Source: Oscillospiraceae bacterium
Lineage (GTDB): Bacteria > Bacillota > Clostridia > Oscillospirales > Acutalibacteraceae
Assembly: GCA_902766855.1 (NCBI GenBank)
Contig: CACXFE010000116.1
Location: forward strand, 1-6,551
Reading direction: 5' to 3'
Length of the DNA: 6,551 nt
Part shown: in pieces, positions 1 through 5,658 of the stretch
Layout: every line of letters begins with the position of its first letter
Position numbering within the stretch: the first letter of the stretch is position 1
Position numbers and translations under genes: made by a program
The notes under the pieces: generated by a model
Database searches by the model: none
Seen by the model: the letters and a program-made list of their open reading frames with translations, nothing else
What the model was told of the DNA's origin: nothing

Positions 1-85
1 GGGGATAGAGTGCAGGCCGAAAATCTTTGATTTTCGAGCGAGCGGCATCCCCGTCCAAGAGAGGGGCGACTTTGTCGACACTCTC
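1..85. repeat. Hairpin-rich non-coding segment at window edge
   Basis: No coding frame is supported here. GGGGAT (1-6) can pair with ATCCCC (47-52), enclosing a perfect hairpin CGAAAATC-TTT-GATTTTCG (18-36). A second hairpin has GAGAG (59-63) against CTCTC (81-85), with an inner CGAC-TTT-GTCG (67-77). The short stems with three-base TTT loops resemble the hairpin at 814-848, which shares the string ATCTTTGAT. I read this as part of a family of short palindromic intergenic repeats, or as the 3' structured region of a gene left of the window. The left boundary is not visible. Confidence 0.45.
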
Positions 86-119
86 ACCGGAGGGAGAGTG
101 TTTTCACTCTCCCTCCGGT
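86..119. terminator. Perfect 15-bp stem-loop, probable transcription terminator
   Basis: The arms 86-100 and 105-119 are perfectly complementary (15 bp, G+C-rich at the base) around a TTTT loop. On the plus strand the stem is followed by TTATTAG, a weak T-tract. On the minus strand it lies about 20 bases past the flavin reductase stop codon but has no T-tract after it. It could end that gene, a plus-strand transcript entering from the left, or both. The hairpin is certain as sequence; its direction is inferred. Confidence 0.65.
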
Positions 120-139
120 TTATTAGCATATGATTTGCC

Positions 140-706
140 TTATTTCATGAACTCTTTGCCGGCATTCCAAGCCTTGGCAACTTGATCGCCGGTGGCATAA
201 TATCCGGCGCCGAACTGATCAAAAAGAATGGCGTTCAGTTTAGAAATATCTACTTTTCCGGCTTCGTTTAATACGCGCTCATCCGCTGTGACATTGACGA
301 TCTTCCCGATCACCCCGTGAAAATGCTCGGTGTCGATCACTTCGGCCAGTTCGCATTCCATGGTAACGGGAAATTCTTCAATGATCGGAGCGTTTACATG
401 GGCGCTTTTCGTCGCCGTCATGCCGGAACGCGCAAACTTATCGGGCATCGTTTTCCCGGAAGCAATGCCGAAAAAGTCTGCTTCCTTCACATGGGCGGCG
501 TCAGCCAAAGACACGGTGAACGCTTTGGCTTTTTCGATATTGGCATCGGTCTGATGTCCTTCGATGCAAAGCGCGATCTTATCCATACCGCAAATGGTAC
601 CCCATGCGGCGTTCATCACATCGACCACGCCGTTTTCATCATAACTTGCGATCATCAATACCGGCATCGGAAATACCGCCGGCAGTACCCCTAACTCTTT
701 TTTCAT
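140..706 (-). CDS. Flavin reductase-like FMN-binding protein (flavoredoxin family)
   Basis: A 188-residue cytoplasmic protein of the flavin reductase/flavoredoxin split-barrel family (DIM6/NTAB type). These proteins bind FMN and transfer electrons from NAD(P)H or a partner redox protein to flavin or another acceptor. The length is typical of the single-domain family. The N-terminal stretch PMPVLMIASYDENG..DVMNAAWGT (about residues 14-36) is the characteristic first part of the flavin-binding barrel. KAFTVSLADAAHVKEADFFG (61-80) matches the usual FTVN/S..L segment, and TMECELAEVIDTEHFHGVIGKIV (115-137) is the late-barrel strand pair. There is no signal peptide or membrane segment. The start at 706 is fixed by AGGAGGTT (713-720) six bases upstream. 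The gene is separate from the amylase operon, with its own TATAAT box(es) in the gap at 707-934. The physiological electron donor and acceptor cannot be told from sequence. Confidence 0.88.
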   Translation of the reverse strand: MKKELGVLPAVFPMPVLMIASYDENGVVDVMNAAWGTICGMDKIALCIEGHQTDANIEKAKAFTVSLADAAHVKEADFFGIASGKTMPDKFARSGMTATKSAHVNAPIIEEFPVTMECELAEVIDTEHFHGVIGKIVNVTADERVLNEAGKVDISKLNAILFDQFGAGYYATGDQVAKAWNAGKEFMK

Positions 707-730
707 GATCGTAACCTCCTGTTTTTCCTT

Positions 731-736
731 ATTATA
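731..736 (-). promoter_or_regulatory. Proximal TATAAT box before flavin reductase gene
   Basis: On the minus strand this is a perfect TATAAT, inside GGTATAATAA (738 to 729). It would start RNA about 18 bases before the start codon. The matching -35 position (about 754-759) falls inside the hairpin array and reads CGCTTC, not TTGACA-like. As it stands this box lacks a -35 partner and may be a non-functional copy of the distal one at 857-862. Confidence 0.4.
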
Positions 737-738
737 CC

Positions 739-854
739 ATAAATTGGTGGCGCGAAGCGCAACAGCGCCGAAGGCGCACGGCGTAGCCGTAATTTAGCCG
801 TTCAATGTTCTCCGAAATAGTCTGAATCTTTGATTCAGCAACTATTTCTTGAGG
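739..854. repeat. Hairpin-array element flanked by 10-bp direct repeats (MITE/REP-like)
   Basis: This 116-bp non-coding block is built almost entirely of hairpins. A closing helix TAAATT (740-745)/AATTTA (791-796) encloses three tandem stems with three-base loops: GCGC-GAA-GCGC (750-760), GCGCC-GAA-GGCGC (765-777) and ACGGC-GTA-GCCGT (778-790). A second module follows, a long hairpin with GAAATAGT (814-821) against ACTATTTC (841-848), continued by CTGAATC-TTT-GATTCAG (822-838) with a two-base bulge. TTATTATACC occurs at 729-738 and again at 855-864, exactly flanking the block like a target-site duplication. I see no matching terminal inverted repeats and no ORF, so it is at most a non-autonomous or REP-type element. 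The alternative is a structured 5' leader of the flavin reductase mRNA. Confidence 0.6.
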
Positions 855-856
855 TT

Positions 857-888
857 ATTATACCGCGATAAAAGGTAAAAAATGTGAA
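857..888 (-). promoter_or_regulatory. Distal promoter candidate for flavin reductase gene
   Basis: Minus-strand TATAAT at 862-857 lies in a second copy of GGTATAATAA. The best -35 candidate is TTCACA (888-883, five of six matches to TTGACA), but the 20-bp spacer is long. Immediately upstream are four A/T-tracts spaced close to one helical turn (870-900), which could act as an UP element or bend DNA. RNA from here would run through the hairpin array, giving a structured leader of roughly 145 bases. Confidence 0.4.
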
Positions 889-934
889 AAAACTGTAAAA
901 TTTCGCATGGAATAGAGAGGTGTTTGCGCCGCCT

Positions 935-2800
935 TTACCGATCTTTTTCAATTTGGAGGATCGCAAAATCTTCCGCTTGAAGGTGCAACTTTCCGTTTTG
1001 CGGGGAATTGCCGAAGATCGTTTTGGCATGGTGAAACGCGGGGGGCAGGGAAATGACGGAAGGCTCATGCCAGCGATTGACGGCAATCAACACGGCGGCG
1101 GTATCCTTTTTTCGGATATACACAATATCGCCGAAGTTGGCATAAACCGGAATCAATTCGCCCGAGGCAAAGCAGCGGCAAGACCGGCGAAACTGCCCCA
1201 GCGCCTTATAAAAGGATACAAGCGCCGTTTCTTCTTTTCCCCATGGATAGCCTGCGCGGCAAAAAGGATCGCCATAGCCTTCCATGCCTGCTTCATCCCC
1301 GTAAAACAGGGAAGGAACACCCGGCAGTGTGTACTGCAAGACCGCCGCCAGTTTTAACAGGCGAAGCCCGCGCACCCGCTCCTGCTGCGATAACCGTTGT
1401 TCCGATTGCCACCGGCGGTCGCCCGATTCAGTGGCGCTGCTGCCGAGCCGGGTCAAGATCCGGGCAGTATCGTGCGTGCCGATATGATTCATCAAAAGCC
1501 GCAGGGATTGCGGGGGATAGTTTTCCGCCAATTCCAGCACGGTGTCCATCAGATCCCGCGCGTTGCCGCCTTTTACATAGGCCACGATCGCTTCGGAGAG
1601 GGGATAGTTCATCACCGAATCCAACTGCCTGCCGCGCAGAAAACGCCGCCGACTGCCGTAACTGATTTTGTTGGTCGCATCCTCCCATACTTCGCCGAGA
1701 AGGAAGTTCTCTTCCCCCTCCGCTTTTACGGCAAGGCGGATTTTATCCAGAAATTCATCGGGCAGTTCATCCGCCACATCCAATCGCCATCCGCGGATGC
1801 CCATTTTCAGCCATTTGCGGATCACGCCGTTTTCGCCGGTGATAAACTCGGAAAACGAGAGATCCTCCTCCCTTGTTTCCGGAAGAGAGGGAACACCCCA
1901 CCAGCAAGCATAGCCGGTGGGCTCGTTCCCGAACTTGTACCAACTGAAATAGGGGGAATCCTCTGACTGATAAGCCCCCGGCTCCGGATAGCGGCCATAG
2001 CGGTTGAAATAGACGCTGTCATCCCCCGTGTGGGAAAACACGCCGTCTAAAATCAGTGAGATCCCGCGCTTCTTGGCGGCGGCAATCAGCGAAGCAAGAT
2101 CCTCTTCCGTTCCCAAATGCGGGTCGATTTTCCGATAATCGGCGGTGTTGTAACGGTGGTTGGAGTGGGCTTCGAAAATCGGGTTCAGATAAAGACAGTT
2201 GACGCCGAGATCCGCCAAATAATCCAATTTTTGTTCGATCCCCGCTAAATCGCCGCCGTAGTAATCGTTTCCGAGGGAACACGCTTCGCCGGTTTGGCGG
2301 TATTCGGGTTGTTTAAACCAATCGGTGCAGAGAAAGCGGTCTTCGGGCAAGTGCTCTTTTTCTTTGCCGGAAGCAAAAAAACGATCCGGGAAAATCTGAT
2401 AGATAATGCCGCCGTCCAGCCAGTCGGGCGTGCGGTAATCTTTGGAATATACCGTTAATTGCCATTGTGCGCCGTCGGGCGAAAGCATCCCGAGAGAATG
2501 GGCGGTTTTGGTGATAAAAAATTCTCCGTATTCGCTGGTATAGCGGAAAGAATACCAGTAAAGCCCTTCTGTCAAGGTGAGTTCACAGGCATAAAAACGG
2601 AAATCACCTTCGGCTTCATCGGGCGCCATGCGGAGTTCCCGGTATGCCGTTTCCCCATCGTTTTGAAGGCGCAGAAAGACGCTATGTACCCGCGCGTCAC
2701 GGTGCAAAAGCACACGAAGCCGAAGGGTTTCCCCTTCGGCAAAAGCACCGCGAAGATTTTTATAACGCGGATTGCGCGAATCAAACGCAACGGTATCCAT
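935..2800 (-). CDS. Cytoplasmic GH13 alpha-glucan hydrolase (cyclomaltodextrinase/neopullulanase/alpha-amylase-like)
   Basis: A 621-residue glycoside hydrolase family 13 enzyme that should hydrolyse alpha-1,4 and possibly alpha-1,6 bonds in maltodextrins or limit dextrins. No signal peptide is present, so it acts inside the cell. Residues 1 to about 118 form an N-terminal beta-rich domain like those of neopullulanase and pullulanase-type GH13 enzymes. The catalytic barrel opens with IIYQIFPDRF (132-141). Conserved regions are visible: DGVFSH (252-257), GWRLDVADE with nucleophile Asp341, LGEVWED with acid/base Glu370, and GTHDTAR with Asp444. PGVPSLFYGDEAGMEGYGDP (493-512) follows, and the C-terminal beta domain runs from about 545. 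All three catalytic carboxylates are intact. It is the second gene of the phosphorylase operon: its ATG overlaps the phosphorylase stop (TAATG), with AAGGTG (2809-2814) eight bases upstream. The subfamily and branch-point specificity cannot be settled by eye. No convincing terminator follows. Confidence 0.9.
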   Translation of the reverse strand: MDTVAFDSRNPRYKNLRGAFAEGETLRLRVLLHRDARVHSVFLRLQNDGETAYRELRMAPDEAEGDFRFYACELTLTEGLYWYSFRYTSEYGEFFITKTAHSLGMLSPDGAQWQLTVYSKDYRTPDWLDGGIIYQIFPDRFFASGKEKEHLPEDRFLCTDWFKQPEYRQTGEACSLGNDYYGGDLAGIEQKLDYLADLGVNCLYLNPIFEAHSNHRYNTADYRKIDPHLGTEEDLASLIAAAKKRGISLILDGVFSHTGDDSVYFNRYGRYPEPGAYQSEDSPYFSWYKFGNEPTGYACWWGVPSLPETREEDLSFSEFITGENGVIRKWLKMGIRGWRLDVADELPDEFLDKIRLAVKAEGEENFLLGEVWEDATNKISYGSRRRFLRGRQLDSVMNYPLSEAIVAYVKGGNARDLMDTVLELAENYPPQSLRLLMNHIGTHDTARILTRLGSSATESGDRRWQSEQRLSQQERVRGLRLLKLAAVLQYTLPGVPSLFYGDEAGMEGYGDPFCRAGYPWGKEETALVSFYKALGQFRRSCRCFASGELIPVYANFGDIVYIRKKDTAAVLIAVNRWHEPSVISLPPAFHHAKTIFGNSPQNGKLHLQAEDFAILQIEKDR

Positions 2801-5205
2801 TATTCATTCACCTTGTCAAGATGCCAGATGTTGTTGGCGTATTCCGCGATGGAACGGTCAGCAGAGAAAATGCCGGATTTTGCAATGTTGGTTAAGGACA
2901 TACGGTTCCATACGGCACGGTCGCGGTACAGCGCATCCGCTTTCGCGTGCGCGTTTCGGTAATCGGCAAAATCCGCCAAAGCCATATAGTGATCGGTATT
3001 TTTCAGGGTGTGATAGATATTTTCAAACGATTGCCCGGCGATGCCGTTTCCAATGAAATCCAGCGCCGCTTTTAATTCGCTGTTGTTGTTATAGTACATC
3101 AGCGGGGAATACCCGTTTTTCTGTAAAGACAAAACTTCGGGGGTTTGCATACCGAAAATCAGGATGTTTTCATCGCCCACCGCTTTGTGTATTTCCACAT
3201 TGGCGCCGTCTTCCGTGCCGAGTGTGACCGCACCGTTCATCATCAGTTTCATGTTGCCGGTGCCGCTGGCTTCGGTGGAAGCCAAGGAAATCTGTTCGCT
3301 GATGTCGGCGCTCGGGATCATCAATTCCGCAAGGGTTACGCGGTAGTCCTCTAAAAATACGATTTTTAACCGATCGCGCACGGCGGGATCCCGGTCAATC
3401 ACCAGTGACAGTTTGTAGATCATCTGGATGATCTCTTTTGCAAACAGGTATCCTGCCGCCGCTTTGGCGCCGAAAATATAGGTTTTGGGCAGGAAATCCG
3501 CATTGGGATGCTCTTTCAAATACAGATATTCCGCAATGATGTTCAGCGCGTTCAAATGCTGGCGCTTGTATTCGTGCAGGCGCTTGACCTGCATATCAAA
3601 CACGGAATCGGTGTTTAAAACAGAGCCGTATTGCTCTTTCACATAGGCCGCAAAGCGAACCTTATTGGCATGCTTGATTTTTTCAAGTTCTTCTAAAACA
3701 GAGGCGTCATCCCGGTATTGCATCAGTTTTTCCAACTGTCCGGCGTCACGAACAAAACCGTCCCCGATCAGCCCGGTCAGGAAAGAGGTGAGTTCCGGGT
3801 TGGCTTGGCAGAGCCAACGGCGATGTGCGATCCCGTTGGTGACATTGGTGAATTTTTCAGGCATCAGCGCCGCGTAATCTTTGAATAATTCGTCTACTAA
3901 AATTTTGCTGTGCAGTTTGGAAACCCCGTTGACCGTGTGGCAGGCGACAACACAAAGATTGGCCATGCGGATCACGCCGTTTTGAATGATCGCGGTGCGT
4001 TCCACCGTGTCGGCGTTGCCGGTACGCGCCCATACTTCCGCACGGAAGCGGTTGTCAATTTCCCGGATGATCTGGTAAATGCGGGGGATCCGCTCTTGAA
4101 TCAGTTCAACCGGCCAGCACTCCAATGCTTCCGACATAATGGTGTGGTTGGTATAGGCAACCGTGCCGGTTACGATCTCCCATGCTTTTTCCCACCCGTA
4201 ACCGCATTCATCCAGTAAAAAGCGCATCAGTTCGGGAATGGAAAGGGTGGGGTGTGTATCATTGATATGAATGGCAACTTTTTCGGGCAGATTATCCAGG
4301 GTATTGTATTTGGAAAGATGCCGGTGAAGAATATCCTGCACCGAAGCCGAAACCAAAAAGTACTGCTGGCGCAAGCGCAAGGATTTGCCTTCAATATGGT
4401 TGTCTTCCGGGTATAACACTTTGGAAATGGTTTCGGTCATGGCGCGTTGTTCAAGCGCCCGGACATAATCGCCCTGGTTAAAGGCGGACATATCGAAATC
4501 TTCGCATTCCGCGCTCCATAACCGCAAAACATTCACGGTTTTTCCGTTTTTTCCTGTTACCATTAAATCATATGGCACGGCGCGCACGGTATGATACCCG
4601 GTATGCTCGATATGGTGGTAGTCCCCGTCCCACCATTCGTTGATTTTACCGTCGAAATTCACATCCACCGCGGAAGTGGGGCGCTGCTCCAACCATACCC
4701 CGCCGCCTGGGAGCCAGAAATCGGGCAGTTCGGTCTGCCATCCGTCTACTAACTTTTGGCGGAAAATCCCCAGTTCATAGCGGATGCAGTAGCCCATGGC
4801 GGAATAGCCGCCGGTGGTGAGCGCATCCAGGAAACAGGCGGCAAGACGGCCGAGCCCGCCGTTGCCGAGCCCCGCGTCCGATTCAAAATCATACAAGCGA
4901 TTCAGTTTCACTTTAAAGGTGGAAAGGGCTTTGGCCATGGGAGCGATCAGATCTAAATTATACAGGTTGTTTTTTAAAGAACGCCCCATCAGGAATTCCA
5001 TGCTCAAATAGTAAACGCGCTTGGCGGCTGCTTGATCGGTTTCTTTTTTGAAGGCGGCACGGCGCTCGTTCATGATTTCAAGCAGTACCAACGCAGTGGC
5101 TTTATAAAAAAGTTCATCCGAGGCCTGCCCGGGGGTGACGCCGAAATTGTGCGAGAGTTTACGCTCGATCATAGCGGCTAATTGCTTTGCGTTGTATTGA
5201 TTCAT
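2800..5205 (-). CDS. glgP: Glycogen/starch/maltodextrin phosphorylase (GT35)
   Basis: An 801-residue alpha-glucan phosphorylase (GT35, PLP-dependent), a normal full length for the bacterial enzyme. It releases glucose-1-phosphate from the non-reducing ends of glycogen or maltodextrin in the cytoplasm. Family blocks in order are YYLSMEFLMGRSLKNNL (65-81), DAGLGNGGLGRLAACFLD (110-127), HINDTHP (313-319), FTNVTNGIAHRRWL (452-465), MQVKRLHEYKRQ (538-549, phosphate/PLP-phosphate region) and EASGTGNMKLMMNG (645-658). Lys653 is the expected pyridoxal-phosphate lysine. The start at 5205 is chosen because GGAG (5214-5217) sits eight bases upstream. An in-frame ATG six codons earlier (5223) has no comparable site. 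The protein lacks the N-terminal regulatory extension of animal enzymes. It is first in an operon with the GH13 gene, one-base overlap, divergent from spo0A. It could prefer maltodextrin (malP-like) rather than glycogen; the sequence does not decide. Confidence 0.95.
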   Translation of the reverse strand: MNQYNAKQLAAMIERKLSHNFGVTPGQASDELFYKATALVLLEIMNERRAAFKKETDQAAAKRVYYLSMEFLMGRSLKNNLYNLDLIAPMAKALSTFKVKLNRLYDFESDAGLGNGGLGRLAACFLDALTTGGYSAMGYCIRYELGIFRQKLVDGWQTELPDFWLPGGGVWLEQRPTSAVDVNFDGKINEWWDGDYHHIEHTGYHTVRAVPYDLMVTGKNGKTVNVLRLWSAECEDFDMSAFNQGDYVRALEQRAMTETISKVLYPEDNHIEGKSLRLRQQYFLVSASVQDILHRHLSKYNTLDNLPEKVAIHINDTHPTLSIPELMRFLLDECGYGWEKAWEIVTGTVAYTNHTIMSEALECWPVELIQERIPRIYQIIREIDNRFRAEVWARTGNADTVERTAIIQNGVIRMANLCVVACHTVNGVSKLHSKILVDELFKDYAALMPEKFTNVTNGIAHRRWLCQANPELTSFLTGLIGDGFVRDAGQLEKLMQYRDDASVLEELEKIKHANKVRFAAYVKEQYGSVLNTDSVFDMQVKRLHEYKRQHLNALNIIAEYLYLKEHPNADFLPKTYIFGAKAAAGYLFAKEIIQMIYKLSLVIDRDPAVRDRLKIVFLEDYRVTLAELMIPSADISEQISLASTEASGTGNMKLMMNGAVTLGTEDGANVEIHKAVGDENILIFGMQTPEVLSLQKNGYSPLMYYNNNSELKAALDFIGNGIAGQSFENIYHTLKNTDHYMALADFADYRNAHAKADALYRDRAVWNRMSLTNIAKSGIFSADRSIAEYANNIWHLDKVNE

Positions 5206-5240
5206 AAATTCATCTCCGTACATATAATACTAACACTTAT

Positions 5241-5269
5241 ATCATACGCTATTTTTTCATGATTTGCAA
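5241..5269 (-). promoter_or_regulatory. Candidate promoter of the glgP-GH13 operon
   Basis: On the minus strand TTGCAA (5269-5264) and TATGAT (5246-5241, five of six matches to TATAAT) are separated by exactly 17 bp. Transcription would begin near 5234, leaving a leader of about 29 bases that includes the ribosome binding site at 5214-5217. The -35 box is weak (four of six). Confidence 0.5.
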
Positions 5270-5492
5270 GACGGAACTATCACTATATTTTGGGCAAATA
5301 TTAGTCAGAATATACAATAATTTGCTGAAAACAAGAGTTTATGAAAAATTTTTCGTGATTTAGCACAATAAATCCCGGAAAAGGGAAGGCAAGGCGACCG
5401 CGCAATTTGACAGAATCGGTGTAAAACTTCAAGCATACCCGAAAAGACGCACCGCCGCAAAAGGGTAACTCATCCGTAAAACCGGGGCGAAA

Positions 5493-5499
5493 TGTCGAA
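5493..5499 (+). promoter_or_regulatory. 0A box (Spo0A-binding site) upstream of spo0A
   Basis: TGTCGAA here matches the seven-base core of the Spo0A-binding 0A box (TTGTCGAA) known from Bacillus and clostridia. The base before it is A rather than T. It is the only exact core match in the 5206-5658 gap on either strand. It lies about 42 bases before the TATAAT at 5541, a spacing compatible with activation of a promoter there. It is about 100 bases before the stronger promoter at 5598-5626. Autoregulation is inferred, and a seven-base match can arise by chance. Confidence 0.5.
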
Positions 5500-5540
5500 A
5501 CAGGGCAAAAACGCGCGTCAAAAAAGCGAAAATAATGTAT

Positions 5541-5546
5541 TATAAT
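5541..5546 (+). promoter_or_regulatory. Upstream TATAAT box of spo0A
   Basis: A perfect TATAAT, but the -35 position (around 5518-5523) reads TCAAAA and is not TTGACA-like. A promoter without a good -35 could depend on an activator, and the 0A box at 5493-5499 is suitably placed for that. It would give a leader of about 105 bases. Confidence 0.3.
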
Positions 5547-5597
5547 GTTAATAAATGTTTTTTTGAAAAATAAAAAACACTTTTTTTGTAAAAACTA

Positions 5598-5626
5598 TTG
5601 AAATATATAAAACAATATGGTAATAT
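5598..5626 (+). promoter_or_regulatory. Proximal promoter of spo0A
   Basis: TTGAAA (5598-5603) is followed after 17 bp by TAATAT (5621-5626), preceded by TGG, which provides the TGn extended -10 motif. RNA would begin near 5633, about 26 bases before the spo0A start codon and just before the ribosome binding site GGAGG (5646-5650). This is the best vegetative-type promoter in the intergenic region by spacing. Confidence 0.5.
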
Positions 5627-5658
5627 ATGGAACATAAAATATTTTGGAGGTAAAATTT

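Larger units (their letters stand above)
5206..5658. other. 453-bp divergent intergenic region between glgP and spo0A
   Basis: No credible coding frame is seen. The glgP-proximal part (5206-5370) and the spo0A-proximal part (5530-5658) are very A+T-rich and hold promoter-like motifs. The middle (about 5374-5530) is clearly richer in G+C, with GC-rich stretches separated by runs of three to six A. It contains the 0A-box match at 5493-5499 and an orphan TTGACA at 5407-5412 without a good -10. I found no strong hairpin or riboswitch fold in the middle part. The region is long for two genes with promoters close to their starts, which suggests additional regulatory content or an unannotated small RNA. 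Confidence 0.6.

Noticed and set aside
72..79. TTGTCGAC as a 0A box
   Set aside because: It differs from the consensus at the last base and is explained by the CGAC-TTT-GTCG hairpin. It lies beyond the stop of the flavin reductase gene, not in a promoter position that I can see.
850..934. Terminator for the glgP-GH13 operon in the T-rich minus-strand stretch
   Set aside because: Several T-runs are present but no G+C-rich hairpin precedes them. The nearest strong hairpins (814-848 and 750-790) lack a following T-tract, so termination here is unproven.
920..1966. Open frames of up to 189 codons on the plus strand across the GH13 gene
   Set aside because: They are antisense shadows of a gene with intact catalytic motifs, have no recognisable domains, and overlap each other in different frames.
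5206..5223. Upstream in-frame ATG at 5223 as the start of the phosphorylase
   Set aside because: It would place GGAG (5214-5217) inside the coding sequence. The ATG at 5205 has that site at the right distance, and family members begin near this point.
5407..5412. TTGACA as -35 of a further spo0A promoter
   Set aside because: No acceptable -10 box lies 16-18 bases downstream (around 5430-5435 the sequence is CAAGCA).
5374..5510. Cyclic-di-GMP or other riboswitch ahead of spo0A
   Set aside because: Fragments such as GACGCA are present, but the conserved paired architecture and flanking motifs of known classes are not, and no stable helices are evident.
5644..5658. TTG at 5644 as start of Spo0A
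   Set aside because: The codon overlaps the ribosome binding site GGAGG that serves the ATG at 5659, and the added residues are not part of the receiver fold.
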